Origin: Bacillus sp. CGMCC 1.16541
GTDB taxonomy: Bacteria; Bacillota; Bacilli; Bacillales; Bacillaceae_H
Direction: 5' to 3'
Length of the DNA stretch: 64,000 nucleotides
Assembly: GCF_003184905.1 (NCBI RefSeq)
Contig: NZ_QFRU01000019.1
Location: forward strand, 1-64,000
The notes under the pieces were generated by a model. The model saw only the letters and a list, made by a program, of their open reading frames with translations, ran no database searches and was not told the DNA's origin. Positions 16,534 to 25,704 of the stretch are shown here, in pieces. Numbering within the stretch: the stretch's first letter is position 1; the number at the start of each line of letters is the position of its first letter. Made by a program: the position numbers and the translations under genes.

Positions 16534-17491
16534 TCTTCTCACTTCCTTTCTCTTCAGCAAGAGGTGCTTGGCGTTCCATTGGCTTTAGCGGCAAATACTT
16601 TAGTGTATTACCTTCATCTTTCATAATATAAATCTCTGCATTTGGTAGTACTTGGTCGATGGTCTCTAAAATAAGACGTGTTTTTGTAATCTCAGGTGCA
16701 TTTTTGTATTCGTTGTAAATCGCATTAAAAACAGCTACATCTCCACGAGCAGTTTCAATACGAGACGCTTTATCTCCTTCTGCATTTGAAATTAAAGCAT
16801 CTCGCTCTCCCTCTGCTTCTTTCGTTCGCTTATTTCGATATTTATTTGCTTCATTAATTTTTGTATTCATCGTTTCACGTGCATCTGTTACATCTGTAAA
16901 CGCTTTTCGCACTTCTGTATTTGGAAGCTCGACATCTTGCAACTTAACGTTGACAATTGAAATTCCCACATCATATTTTTCCATCAAAGTCGCTAACAGT
17001 TCACGCACATCTGCTTCAATCTCTGCTTTTCCTGACGTTAAGGCATCATCGATTTTTGAACTTCCAATCACACTACGAAGGGACGCACTCGTTGCATTGT
17101 ACAAAACCTCTTCTGGATTTTCTGCATTGTAAAGGTATTTTTCTGGATTTGTAATTTTCCATTGCACAACCATATCGGCTAATACAATGTTCTCATCACC
17201 CGTAATCATCTTTGTATCTTTTGGAACTTCTTTAATTTCTCCATCCTTTTCTGTATAACCAAACTGCAAACTAAACGTTTCCTTAGAAAGCTTTTCTACC
17301 GTTTGAACTGGCCATGGAAGTTTAAAATGAAGACCCGGCTCTGAAATCCCTTCGTCTACAGCCCCAAACGTCGCGATTACGGCTTGTTCAGACTCATCTA
17401 CCGTATACCAACTTGTAAATGCAACAATCCCTAACACAATTAAACCGAATCCCATTCCTACAAACTTACTAACCTGCCTTATGCTAACCAT
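16526..17491 (-). CDS. hflK: HflK, SPFH-domain modulator of FtsH
   Basis: HflK is the partner of HflC in the FtsH-modulating membrane complex. The 321-residue product has one N-terminal span (FVGMGFGLIVLGIVAFTSW), the SPFH domain beginning VDESEQAVIATFGAVDEGISEPGLHFKLPWP, the conserved AFTDVTDARETMNTKINEANKYRN, and the EAEGERDALISNAEGDK helix. ATG 17491 is 6 bases after GAGAGGGTG; the longer frame from TTG 17554 has no ribosome site. It is translationally coupled to hflC. The pair is inserted between phoPR and polA, where B. subtilis has nothing. Confidence 0.92.
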   Translation of the reverse strand: MVSIRQVSKFVGMGFGLIVLGIVAFTSWYTVDESEQAVIATFGAVDEGISEPGLHFKLPWPVQTVEKLSKETFSLQFGYTEKDGEIKEVPKDTKMITGDENIVLADMVVQWKITNPEKYLYNAENPEEVLYNATSASLRSVIGSSKIDDALTSGKAEIEADVRELLATLMEKYDVGISIVNVKLQDVELPNTEVRKAFTDVTDARETMNTKINEANKYRNKRTKEAEGERDALISNAEGDKASRIETARGDVAVFNAIYNEYKNAPEITKTRLILETIDQVLPNAEIYIMKDEGNTLKYLPLKPMERQAPLAEEKGSEKSE

Positions 17492-17670
17492 CTGTATCAC
17501 CCTCTCTTTTTCAGTCCGTACCTCTTTACTATGAGCGTTTGTTATCTCATGCAATTACTAAATCTTAAAGCCCCCCGGCTAGTTACAATTCTTTACGCCT
17601 ATATATACGAACTAAAGTACGAGAAGTTTCAATATTATTCAATTTTAGTTAAATTTTTGAACACTTATAA

Positions 17671-17705
17671 AAAAAGAAGAGGCGGAAGCAAGAGTGCTTC
17701 CGCCT
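17671..17705. terminator. terminator upstream of hflK, oriented as phoR terminator
   Basis: A perfect 11-bp stem (17680-17690 with 17695-17705, AGGCGGAAGCA) has a 4-base loop and TTCTTTTTTT following on the minus strand. It lies about 110 bases past the phoR stop. Confidence 0.93.
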
Positions 17706-17815
17706 TTCTACATTGGCTCCTTGGATGAAGGGGTTTCCAAAGATTATTCTAGCAACGTTTTATTAACCTCACATAAACACAATGTAAAGCAAACGTAAAT
17801 TTAAACCATTTTCTT

Positions 17816-19585
17816 TTATAAATGTAGTTCTTTTCTTAATCGCACAGAAAATACAGTGCCTTCTCCAACTGTACTTGTGACCTCAATTTGACCTTTATGA
17901 GCTTCAATTAAGTGTTTAACAATAGCGAGACCTAATCCAGTTCCTCCTGAATTACGACTCCGTGCTTTATCAACTCGGTAGAAGCGTTCAAAGATACGTG
18001 GAATTTCTTCTGTACTAATCCCAATTCCTGTATCAGAGACTTTCACAATAATCTCTTCATCCAGTTCAATTAACTCAGCTTGAACGTGTCCACCTTTAGG
18101 TGTATACGTCACTGCATTACTTATTAAATTAATAAACACTTGCTTTAAGCGCTGAGTATCCCCTTGAATCCACACTTCATCTTCAGGAAGCTTCGTTTCT
18201 AACTCAATGTCTTTTTCTTCAGTTTTATTAGACAACACCATTACAATCTCTTCTAGCATGACCTTTACATTAACAGCTTGTACATTTAGCTTAAACCCTT
18301 GCTGCTCTACTTTTGATAAATCTAATAAATCTTGAATCAGACCTTGCATGCGTTCACTTTCTTTAAGAATGATATGTAGAAATTGCTCTCGTAATTGTGT
18401 ATCCTCCATTGCACCTTCAAGTAAGGTTTCACTAAATCCTTTAATAGAAGTAATGGGGGTTTTTAGCTCATGTGATACGTTTGCTACAAAATCTTTGCGC
18501 ATTTGCTCAAGTTTTTTCAGCTCTGTAATATCATGAAAAACAAGCACAATTCCTTTCCACTCATCATTTAATCCGATAATAGGAGCCCCATATACATCAA
18601 AGTGTCTTCGTTCAATTTTAATTGGGAGTACCACTTGCTTTCTGACTTTAATTTCAGTCATAAAGATTTCCTCAACAATACCGATAACCTCTTTATGCTG
18701 AAAAGCTTGATAGTACAAACGGTACATATAATCGGACGGTTCGATTTGAAACTGCTCTTTATAAGCTCGATTCACCAAGTTAATATAGCCACGACTATCA
18801 ATTAAGATCATTCCACTGCCCATATTTTCAATTAACGTTCGAAGTCGGTCTTGTTGCATCTCTTGGGCACTAATTAACTCTTGTAAATTTCGTGCTAATA
18901 TATTGATGGCTTGACTTAGCATTCCTGTTTCATCGACATTGTCTTCATACGTACGTGCTTTATAATTTCCTTTTGCAAGTTCCATTGCGACTTTCGTGGC
19001 AGATTCAATAGGACGAGTATATTGATTCATAATTCGCACACCTAATAGTAGGATGACAATTAAAGCCATACCTAAACTCCCAATCAAAAGCCCCCATATC
19101 TGCTGATTAATTCGATTGAGCGAATCAACAGATGTACTTAATACAACAAATCCTGTTTGTTCATTGTTCACTTTTAAAGGAACTCCATAATAGTACAAGT
19201 CATACCGATCTTCCACTTTATGAAATCCTCTTTCACCATTTAAATGATCACGAATAATTTCTTCAATAACCGAACTCTCTTCTACACTCTGTTTATCTCC
19301 ACGTTGATTAGCATCAAAAAGAACCGTTCCATCTTTTTGAATGATCGTTGTACGAACGTTCAATATTGCACTAACTTCGTCAATCTTATCTTGCAGATAA
19401 GGATTGGTTATTCCTTCTTCTCTCACAAAGAGCTCCACTAGCTTTGCTTCTTTTTCCATACGTTCATGAAATGTTTGCAAGTAAAAGCTTTTAAATAATT
19501 GTCCTAGTACTAGTCCTAATCCGACTAACACCACAATAATTAAAGTGAGAAGAGCAAATAAAAGACGGGAGCGAAATTTATTCAT
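17816..19585 (-). CDS. phoR: sensor histidine kinase PhoR
   Basis: This is the membrane kinase of the phosphate-starvation two-component system. The 589-residue protein has a first span at about 8-30, an extracytoplasmic sensor region to about 160, a second span at 163-185, a HAMP linker (to about 235), a PAS domain (245-355), then the kinase core: phosphoacceptor His372 in NVSHELKTPITS, N box NLISNAVTYTP, G1 VSDTGIGI, F box RFYRVD and G2 GGTGLGLAIVKHL. It overlaps phoP by 8 bases, so the pair is translationally coupled. Position after citZ-icd-mdh is that of B. subtilis phoPR. Confidence 0.95.
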   Translation of the reverse strand: MNKFRSRLLFALLTLIIVVLVGLGLVLGQLFKSFYLQTFHERMEKEAKLVELFVREEGITNPYLQDKIDEVSAILNVRTTIIQKDGTVLFDANQRGDKQSVEESSVIEEIIRDHLNGERGFHKVEDRYDLYYYGVPLKVNNEQTGFVVLSTSVDSLNRINQQIWGLLIGSLGMALIVILLLGVRIMNQYTRPIESATKVAMELAKGNYKARTYEDNVDETGMLSQAINILARNLQELISAQEMQQDRLRTLIENMGSGMILIDSRGYINLVNRAYKEQFQIEPSDYMYRLYYQAFQHKEVIGIVEEIFMTEIKVRKQVVLPIKIERRHFDVYGAPIIGLNDEWKGIVLVFHDITELKKLEQMRKDFVANVSHELKTPITSIKGFSETLLEGAMEDTQLREQFLHIILKESERMQGLIQDLLDLSKVEQQGFKLNVQAVNVKVMLEEIVMVLSNKTEEKDIELETKLPEDEVWIQGDTQRLKQVFINLISNAVTYTPKGGHVQAELIELDEEIIVKVSDTGIGISTEEIPRIFERFYRVDKARSRNSGGTGLGLAIVKHLIEAHKGQIEVTSTVGEGTVFSVRLRKELHL

Positions 19586-20297
19586 TCAACTTTGGCTCCT
19601 CTAACTTATAGCCAAGTCCTCGAATTGTTTTAATATAAAGCGGCTTTCTCGTATTCTTTTCAATTTTTTCACGAAGGTGACTAATATGAACATCAACAAT
19701 TCGTGTATCACCAGCAAAGTCATAATTCCATACCGCACTGAGTAACTGATCACGTGTTAATACGCGTCCTTTATGCTTACTTAGGTATAAGAGCAACTCA
19801 AATTCTTTAGGTGTCAGTTCTAACCGTTCATCATTGAAGTAAGCTTCGTAATGCTCTGGAAGAATCTTCAGTCCAGCAATTGTGATACGTTCCCCTTCTT
19901 CATCATCTTCTAGTGAGTCTTGATTCGTTACTTGTACACGACGCAAAATGGCCTTTACTCTTGCTACCACTTCTCTCGGACTAAAGGGTTTCGTCATATA
20001 ATCATCTGCACCGAGCTCTAAACCTAACACCTTATCAAATTCATCATCTTTTGCAGTTAACATCAAAATAGGTGTCATGACTTTTTGTTGACGTAACTTT
20101 TTACAAACTTCGATTCCGTCCATTTTAGGCAGCATTAAATCTAATACAATTAAATCAGGAGCTTCTTCAAGTGCTTTGTTGTATCCTTCTTCTCCATCTG
20201 CTGCAGTGACAACTGTATACCCTGCTTGCTGCAAATTATATTGTAATAAAGTTGAAATAGATTGCTCATCGTCAACGACTAATAGTTTCTTACTCAT
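19578..20297 (-). CDS. phoP: response regulator PhoP
   Basis: OmpR-family regulator of the phosphate regulon. The 239-residue product has a receiver domain with acidic pair DD9-10, phosphoacceptor Asp53 (LIVLDLMLPKMDG) and Lys near 102 (DDYMTKPFS), then a winged-helix domain ending KTIRGLGYKLEEP. The start MSKKLLVVDDEQSIS at 20297 fits the family, although the best ribosome site GGAGG is 14 bases upstream; an in-frame ATG inside that GGAGG region is unlikely. phoR follows with an 8-base overlap. A bidirectional terminator isolates it from the hotdog gene upstream. Confidence 0.95.
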   Translation of the reverse strand: MSKKLLVVDDEQSISTLLQYNLQQAGYTVVTAADGEEGYNKALEEAPDLIVLDLMLPKMDGIEVCKKLRQQKVMTPILMLTAKDDEFDKVLGLELGADDYMTKPFSPREVVARVKAILRRVQVTNQDSLEDDEEGERITIAGLKILPEHYEAYFNDERLELTPKEFELLLYLSKHKGRVLTRDQLLSAVWNYDFAGDTRIVDVHISHLREKIEKNTRKPLYIKTIRGLGYKLEEPKLNE

Positions 20298-20425
20298 ATT
20301 AATAACGTCTGCCTCCATATATAAAAAATTTGAAAACCGCATTTCCATCCAATTATTTATTTAGTATGTCATAATCATCATACAACGATTTATACAAGTT
20401 CTCAAAGAAAATTCACGTTGCATAT

Positions 20426-20486
20426 AAAAAAGAAGACCGATTGTGAAGAAAGAATAAACTCTTCTTCGCAATTGATCTTCTTTTTT
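20426..20486. terminator. bidirectional terminator between MaoC-like gene and phoP
   Basis: A long hairpin starts AAAAAAGAAGA and closes TCTTCTTTTTT, with an inner ATTGTGAAGAA/TTCTTCGCAAT pairing. T runs follow on both strands. It ends the transcript of the 20528-21001 gene. Confidence 0.85.
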
Positions 20487-20527
20487 GATTAACATAAACG
20501 CTATGATTGTTTTTCACCATCGTTTTA

Positions 20528-21001
20528 TTAAAAATTCTCAAATTCATGTTCTTCAATTGAAGGTGCTTTATATGGGGGACAAACCAAAAATTGTGCTTGT
20601 ACAACCGTCTCTCCCTCGTCATCTTTCGCATGCACATCAATTGTAATCAGATGTTCTTCACGATTAACATGAGTCACTTCAAACAGAAATTCAACCGTAC
20701 CATAATGATAAACTCTTTTAGGGAATTCAATGGTTTGTTTTAAAATATGACAACCTGGTCCAGGTAAATATTTAGAAATAGCAGCCGTCATCATTCCCGT
20801 AATCATAATAGCCGGTACAATTGGCTTTTTCAAAGGTGTCTGAGAAGCATAATCGTGTTGGATATAAAGCGGATTAGCATCATTTGTCAAACCTAAATAG
20901 AGAAGTAAATCCTTATCTTCGATTCGTTCTGTTAGTGTTAGTTTCTCACCAACTGTAATCTCGTCAATACTTCTACCTAATTTGCGTTTCTTAAACAGCA
21001 C
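20528..21001 (-). CDS. MaoC-like hotdog-fold protein
   Basis: A 157-residue protein with the MaoC/hotdog dehydratase pattern: GRSIDEITVGEKLTLTERIEDKD, followed by the TNDANPLYIQHDYA segment, equivalent to the D-x4-H hydratase motif (Asp in TNDANPLY, His in IQHDYA), and PIVPAIMITGMM. Members hydrate or dehydrate enoyl-CoA-type thioesters; the actual substrate here is unknown. Both GTG 21010 and GTG 21001 are possible; 21001 is 8 bases after AAGGGG. It lies between mdh and phoP, so a role linked to central acyl-CoA metabolism is only a guess. A cre-like sequence lies at its 5' end. Confidence 0.78.
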   Translation of the reverse strand: MLFKKRKLGRSIDEITVGEKLTLTERIEDKDLLLYLGLTNDANPLYIQHDYASQTPLKKPIVPAIMITGMMTAAISKYLPGPGCHILKQTIEFPKRVYHYGTVEFLFEVTHVNREEHLITIDVHAKDDEGETVVQAQFLVCPPYKAPSIEEHEFENF

Positions 21002-21016
21002 TTTGAACACCCCTTA

Positions 21017-21032
21017 TTGTAAGCGTTTCCTT
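21017..21032 (+). promoter_or_regulatory. cre-like site upstream of the MaoC-like gene
   Basis: TTGTAAGCGTTTCCTT fits the CcpA cre consensus WTGNAARCGNWWNCAW at all but one position (A to T near the end). It lies only 16-31 bases upstream of the proposed GTG, and could act as a roadblock or overlap a promoter. Single site, so modest confidence. Confidence 0.45.
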
Positions 21033-21040
21033 TTATATGT

Positions 21041-21070
21041 AAGAAAAATTCGGGGCGTCCCCCGAATTTT
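21041..21070 (-). terminator. mdh terminator
   Basis: A perfect 11-bp stem (21045-21055 with 21060-21070, AAAATTCGGGG) has a 4-base loop, followed by T-rich sequence on the minus strand. Confidence 0.92.
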
Positions 21071-21081
21071 CCTTCTTCTTA

Positions 21082-22020
21082 TTATGCTAGAACACTCATC
21101 ACACTTTTAACAGACTCAACTGATCTGTCTAATCCTGCTTTTTCATCTTCCATTAGTTCTAACTCAATGATTTGTTCAATACCACCTGCACCTAAAATTG
21201 TTGGCACACCTAAATAGATACCGTTGTATCCATATTCTCCTTCTAAATAAGCAATAGAAGGTAAAACACGGCGCTGATCTTTTAAGATTGCTTCTGCCAT
21301 TTCTACTAAAGAAGCAGCTGGTGCATAATAAGCACTGCCGTTTCCTAATAAGTTAACAATCTCTCCGCCACCTTTACGTGTACGTTCAACGATTGCATCT
21401 AATCGATCCTTTGACAATAGAGTCTCAAGAGGAATACCACCAGCATAAGAATAGCGAACTAGAGGCACCATGTCATCCCCATGTCCACCTAATACAAAGC
21501 CAGTGACATCTTTCACTGATAAACGAAGCTCTTGAGCCACAAAAGTACGGAAACGAGCAGTGTCTAACACACCCGATTGACCAATGACACGGTTTTTAGG
21601 AAATCCAGATTCCTTAAAGACTGTATATGTCATTGCATCTACTGGGTTTGTCAATACGATAATATAACACTCTGGAGAATACTTTACAATCTCTCGTGTA
21701 ACAGATTTCATAATTTTTTGGTTTGTTGTGACAAGATCGTCACGACTCATACCTGGTTTACGAGCGATTCCAGCTGTAATAATGACAATATCAGAATCGG
21801 CTGTGTCTTCATAGTTAGATGTCCCTGTAATGTTTGCATCAAACCCTTGAACAGGACTTGCTTCTAACATATCAAGCGCTTTACCTTTTGTTGGATTTTC
21901 AAGCTGAGGAATATCGACTAACACAACATCTGCCAATTCTTTTTGAGCTAATAAAAATGCGGTTGTTGCACCAGTAAAACCAGCACCAATAACTGAAACC
22001 TTTTTACGCTTTAAAGTCAT
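21082..22020 (-). CDS. mdh: malate dehydrogenase
   Basis: NAD-dependent malate dehydrogenase of the TCA cycle, LDH-like type. The 312-residue protein has the Rossmann start [18 protein letters not shown], the substrate-binding arginines ([12 protein letters not shown]), and the catalytic His in [14 protein letters not shown]. Length equals the Bacillus enzyme. ATG follows GGGAGGATTTATA. It lies downstream of icd and citZ, the classical citZ-icd-mdh cluster, with a 138-base gap from icd that contains a hairpin. Very sure. Confidence 0.98.
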   Translation of the reverse strand: MTLKRKKVSVIGAGFTGATTAFLLAQKELADVVLVDIPQLENPTKGKALDMLEASPVQGFDANITGTSNYEDTADSDIVIITAGIARKPGMSRDDLVTTNQKIMKSVTREIVKYSPECYIIVLTNPVDAMTYTVFKESGFPKNRVIGQSGVLDTARFRTFVAQELRLSVKDVTGFVLGGHGDDMVPLVRYSYAGGIPLETLLSKDRLDAIVERTRKGGGEIVNLLGNGSAYYAPAASLVEMAEAILKDQRRVLPSIAYLEGEYGYNGIYLGVPTILGAGGIEQIIELELMEDEKAGLDRSVESVKSVMSVLA

Positions 22021-22086
22021 TATAAATCCTCCCTATCCCCTTATCTATAAATAGACGTTGATATATAGATTGACTCTTACAAATGA

Positions 22087-22120
22087 GCGTATGCAGCTCT
22101 TTATAAGTAGCTGCATACGC
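22087..22120. other. inverted repeat between icd and mdh
   Basis: GCGTATGCAGCT (22087-22098) pairs perfectly with AGCTGCATACGC (22109-22120) around a 10-base loop. There is no run of T after it on either strand, so it is not a typical intrinsic terminator; it may act as an mRNA 3'-end stabiliser or processing site between icd and mdh. Confidence 0.7.
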
Positions 22121-22158
22121 GATGCCATCCATATGAACTTCAATCTAGGGTTGAGTGA

Positions 22159-23445
22159 TTAAACAGTTACTTGCTTTTCCATATTTTGAATTAATGCATC
22201 TGCAAACTCTGAACATTTCACTTCAGTTGCCCCATCCATTAAGCGTGCGAAATCATACGTTACCACTTTTGATGCAATCGTCTTTTCCATAGAATCCATA
22301 ATTAATTTTGCTGCTTCTACCCAACCAAGGTGTTCTAACATTAATACACCTGATAATAAAACAGACGATGGATTTACTTTATCAAGTCCAGCATATTTAG
22401 GTGCTGTACCATGTGTTGCTTCAAAAATCGCATGACCTGTTTCATAGTTAATGTTTGCACCTGGTGCAATTCCAATACCACCAACCTGTGCTGCTAGTGC
22501 GTCTGAAATGTAGTCACCATTTAAGTTCATTGTTGCCACAACGTCAAACTCACGCGGACGTGTAAGAATTTGTTGTAAGAAGATATCTGCAATTGAATCT
22601 TTTACAATAATTTTCCCTGCAGCTTCTGCATCAGCTTGTGCTTTGTTTGCCGCTTCAGTTCCTTCTTTTTCTACGATACGATCGTATTCTGCCCAAGTGA
22701 ATACTTTGTCACCAAACTCTTGTTCAGCAAGTTCGTAACCCCAGTTTTTGAAAGCACCTTCTGTGAACTTCATAATGTTTCCTTTATGAACAAGTGTCAC
22801 AGATTTGCGTCCATGTTCAATTGCATAATTAATTGCACCTCTTACTAAGCGCTTTGTTCCTTCTTCAGATACTGGCTTAATTCCAATTCCCGATGTTTCA
22901 GGGAAACGAATTTTACCTACACCCATTTCTGTTTGTAAGAAGTTGATTAACTTTTCTACCTCTGCTGAACCTTTTGCATACTCGATACCAGCATAGATGT
23001 CTTCTGTATTTTCACGGAAGATAACCATATCCGTATCTTCAGGACGTTTAACTGGTGAAGGTACACCTTGGAAGTAACGTACCGGACGTAAGCAAGTGAA
23101 TAAATCTAATTCTTGACGCAATGCAACGTTTAAAGAACGAATTCCTCCACCAACTGGTGTTGTTAATGGCCCTTTAATTGCAATTATGTATTCACGAATT
23201 GCTTCTAATGTTTCTTCAGGTAACCATTCACCCGTTTGGTTGAATGCTTTTTCACCTGCTAATACTTCTTTCCATACAATTTCTTTTTGACCGTCATAAG
23301 CTTTGTCAACTGCTGCTTCTAATACACGAGATGCAGCTGCCCAAATGTCTGGACCTGTTCCGTCACCTTCAATAAAAGGGATAATTGGGTTATTTGGTAC
23401 ATTCAATACTCCATCAGTTACAGTAATCTTTTGTCCTTGTGTCAC
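22159..23445 (-). CDS. icd: isocitrate dehydrogenase (NADP)
   Basis: Oxidatively decarboxylates isocitrate to 2-oxoglutarate. The 428-residue protein has the N-terminal [14 protein letters not shown], the phosphorylatable/substrate Ser region [32 protein letters not shown] and [17 protein letters not shown], which binds metal and isocitrate, and an NADP-type adenine site. The start codon is GTG at 23445, 8 bases after AAGGAGG. It lies between citZ and mdh. Very sure. Confidence 0.98.
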   Translation of the reverse strand: MTQGQKITVTDGVLNVPNNPIIPFIEGDGTGPDIWAAASRVLEAAVDKAYDGQKEIVWKEVLAGEKAFNQTGEWLPEETLEAIREYIIAIKGPLTTPVGGGIRSLNVALRQELDLFTCLRPVRYFQGVPSPVKRPEDTDMVIFRENTEDIYAGIEYAKGSAEVEKLINFLQTEMGVGKIRFPETSGIGIKPVSEEGTKRLVRGAINYAIEHGRKSVTLVHKGNIMKFTEGAFKNWGYELAEQEFGDKVFTWAEYDRIVEKEGTEAANKAQADAEAAGKIIVKDSIADIFLQQILTRPREFDVVATMNLNGDYISDALAAQVGGIGIAPGANINYETGHAIFEATHGTAPKYAGLDKVNPSSVLLSGVLMLEHLGWVEAAKLIMDSMEKTIASKVVTYDFARLMDGATEVKCSEFADALIQNMEKQVTV

Positions 23446-23532
23446 AATAAATTCCTCCTTAGAAGCTTGTCAATTTCGAGTATGTGGGTGATTCCTACTT
23501 TCCTAGATTAGGAGACACCCATCTAATTATGA

Positions 23533-23575
23533 TAAAAAGCGCTCAACATAGTAAAAAATAGGTTGAGCACCTTTT
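23533..23575 (-). terminator. citZ terminator
   Basis: GCTCAAC (23541-23547) pairs with GTTGAGC (23562-23568), with outer AAAAG/CTTTT pairing and a T run on the minus strand. It lies between citZ and icd and may allow partial read-through. Confidence 0.78.
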
Positions 23576-23591
23576 AATACTGTGTCATATC

Positions 23592-24710
23592 TTACATACG
23601 TTGCTCAATTGGAATATACGCTTGTTTTCCTGGCCCTGTATAATCCGCTCGTGGACGAATTAGACGGTTGTTTGAATATTGCTCTAGCACGTGAGCAATC
23701 CATCCTGATACGCGACTAACGGCAAAGATTGGTGTGAATAAATCATGATCAATCCCTAGACTGTGATAAACAGATGCTGAATAGAAATCAACGTTTGGTG
23801 GAAGTTGCTTTTCAGTCGTCACAACTTCTTCTACCTTTAATGACATTTCATACCATTTCGTTTCACCTGTCAACTTTGTCAACTTCTCAGACATCTTCTT
23901 TAAGTGTTTAGCGCGTGGATCACCTTGACGATAAACACGATGTCCAAAGCCCATGATTTTTTCTTTGTTGTTTAACTTGTTACGCACGTATATTTCAGCA
24001 TTTTCAACGTCTTCAATTTCTGTCAGCATCTTCATAACCGCTTCGTTGGCTCCACCATGTAGAGGGCCTTTTAACGCGCCAATAGCAGCTGTAATACCAG
24101 AATACACATCCGACAATGTTGCTACACAAACACGTGCTGTAAAGGTTGATGCGTTTAGCTCATGATCAGCATGTAAGACAAGTGCCTTATCAAACGCTTC
24201 AACTGCTACTTCACTAGGCTCTTCGCCTGTTAACATGTATAAAAAGTTTGCTGCTACACCATAGTCTTTACGAGGTGCAATTGGCTCTAAGCCTTTACGA
24301 ATGCGAGAAAACGCTGTGACAATTGTCGGCAGTTGCGCTTGTAAACGCACAGCCTTTAAGTAATTAGCATCTTCATCCATTTCATCTGCTACTGGATCAT
24401 ATAGACCTAATAGTGATACCGCTGTTCTTAAAGCAGCCATTGGATGAACGTCTTTAATTGGATATGTTTTAAAATGTTCTACAACCTCAGTTGGTAAACT
24501 AGCATTCTCTGATAATAATTGTGTAAAAGCTGTTAATTCTTGTTTGTTTGGTAATTTACCATGCCATAGCAAATAAATAACCTCTTCAAACGTAGCATAA
24601 TCTGCTAAGTCGTCAATATTGTAACCACGATATGTTAATGTGTCATCAATGATAGAACTTACAGCAGATGTTGTTGCTACTACCCCTTCTAAACCTCGAG
24701 TCGTTGTCAT
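23592..24710 (-). CDS. citZ: citrate synthase
   Basis: Condenses acetyl-CoA and oxaloacetate to citrate. The 372-residue type II-small enzyme has the catalytic residues in LHADHELNASTFTARV (His), GFGHRVYR (His) and FYSASVYHSLGI (Asp-equivalent region), plus GPLHGGANEAVMKML. Length and sequence fit the major Bacillus citrate synthase, first gene of citZ-icd-mdh. ATG follows AAAGGAGAG. The upstream region 24711-25067 is long and contains strong hairpins, which suggests regulated transcription; I could not identify a definite CcpC or cre site. Confidence 0.97.
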   Translation of the reverse strand: MTTTRGLEGVVATTSAVSSIIDDTLTYRGYNIDDLADYATFEEVIYLLWHGKLPNKQELTAFTQLLSENASLPTEVVEHFKTYPIKDVHPMAALRTAVSLLGLYDPVADEMDEDANYLKAVRLQAQLPTIVTAFSRIRKGLEPIAPRKDYGVAANFLYMLTGEEPSEVAVEAFDKALVLHADHELNASTFTARVCVATLSDVYSGITAAIGALKGPLHGGANEAVMKMLTEIEDVENAEIYVRNKLNNKEKIMGFGHRVYRQGDPRAKHLKKMSEKLTKLTGETKWYEMSLKVEEVVTTEKQLPPNVDFYSASVYHSLGIDHDLFTPIFAVSRVSGWIAHVLEQYSNNRLIRPRADYTGPGKQAYIPIEQRM

Positions 24711-24854
24711 AAACTTCTCTCCTTTTCAGAAAAATTCCCCATAACCTTGTTTACTAAACTGCTACTAAATACAATTGAGCGTTTGCTCAGCGAAAAAACA
24801 AAAAGTTGAAATTGGACATCCTCAAAGAGTAAATCTACTAAAATAAGAGCTTCC

Positions 24855-24884
24855 TAGAAAAAAGAAAATGCTTACATTTTCTTT
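24855..24884 (-). terminator. terminator-like hairpin between ytwI and citZ
   Basis: AGAAAATG (24863-24870) pairs with CATTTTCT (24875-24882) around a 4-base loop, and the minus strand continues with six T. It could end ytwI transcription or attenuate citZ. Confidence 0.7.
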
Positions 24885-24890
24885 TTCTAC

Positions 24891-24927
24891 TAATGTCACA
24901 TGTATACTCTTCATACATGTGACATTA
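24891..24927. repeat. 15-bp perfect inverted repeat upstream of citZ
   Basis: TAATGTCACATGTAT (24891-24905) and its exact complement (24913-24927) flank a 7-base loop. No T run follows on either strand, so it is not an ordinary terminator. It may be a protein operator or an RNA hairpin in a citZ leader. Confidence 0.85.
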
Positions 24928-25067
24928 AAATACTTCTGTTGGCACTCGTACAACATGTATTTATATGTATAGGGATGTCTCTTCAAACTATATTATAAAC
25001 AATTATCAGACTTTTGTGAATGAAAACAATAAATAAATTTCAAAAAAATTATTATTATACAAAAATT

Positions 25068-25529
25068 TTAAGAGAATAGCTGTGTCAATTTCATGAATAA
25101 ATAAGCAATCCCTGCACCTATAAGAGGACCAACTGCTACTCCTTGAAACAAAGCGACTGCTAAAATAGTTCCAAACACTAATGCTGCTGTAATATGTGGA
25201 TCATCAGCTAAAAGGTTTAATCCATATTTCGCAATCAACGCTACAGCAATTCCTGAACCTAGTGCAACCCATGCATAAGAAGATTTGAGCGCATCTCCTA
25301 ACTGTTTAAAACCTATTTCACCTGTTGCAATTGGAACCAAAACAGCTATCGTAATAACAGTAACACCTAGATTAATTCCTTTTGATTGTAGATAAGGAAA
25401 GACTTTTCCGTCCAATCCAACGACTTTTATTAGTAACAAAAAAGCAACAGCAATGATTAGAGATTGATTTTTAGCCACGAACCCAATAGCTAATAGAATA
25501 ATTAAAAATAACACAGGTTGTGAAAACAA
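25068..25529 (-). CDS. ytwI: DUF441 membrane protein YtwI
   Basis: A 153-residue integral membrane protein of the DUF441/UPF0756 family, unknown function, with about four hydrophobic spans and the conserved GINLGVTVITIAVLVPIA and DPHITAALVFGTILAVALFQG segments. I place the start at TTG 25529 (FSQPVLFLIILLAI), because the ATG at 25538 directly abuts the AAAGG ribosome site, and because the B. subtilis protein starts at this point. It lies between ytvI and citZ, as in B. subtilis. Confidence 0.92.
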   Translation of the reverse strand: MFSQPVLFLIILLAIGFVAKNQSLIIAVAFLLLIKVVGLDGKVFPYLQSKGINLGVTVITIAVLVPIATGEIGFKQLGDALKSSYAWVALGSGIAVALIAKYGLNLLADDPHITAALVFGTILAVALFQGVAVGPLIGAGIAYLFMKLTQLFS

Positions 25530-25649
25530 CGACCTCATCCTTTCATTTCACTTTCATATTGCTACACATTTATTTCATAAGCCTCTCTCAAAAATTTCTA
25601 AACCATCTCTCTTTATTTATATATTTATCTTTCCCCTAAACGCTTTCCA

Positions 25650-25678
25650 TTGTACAATAATGGTAAATTTAATATAGG
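25650..25678 (+). promoter_or_regulatory. candidate ytvI promoter
   Basis: TTGTAC (25650-25655), 17 bases, TATAGG (25673-25678), about 30 bases before the ytvI start. The -10 is weak; a sporulation sigma factor could also drive this gene. Confidence 0.45.
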
Positions 25679-25704
25679 TTATGTATAAGGGGGCGAATAA
25701 CCGT

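Larger units (their letters stand above)
24711..25067 (-). other. gene-free region upstream of citZ with hairpins
   Basis: This 357-base stretch has no credible ORF. It contains TGAGC-GTTT-GCTCA (24776-24789), a terminator-like hairpin (24863-24882) and a 15-bp inverted repeat (24891-24927). No consensus sigma-A promoter with good spacing was found for citZ, so the real promoter and the roles of these elements are open. Confidence 0.6.

Noticed and set aside
16533-16560. Longer hflC starting at 16560
   Set aside because: The added nine codons lie inside hflK and have no ribosome site; GTG 16533 is well placed.
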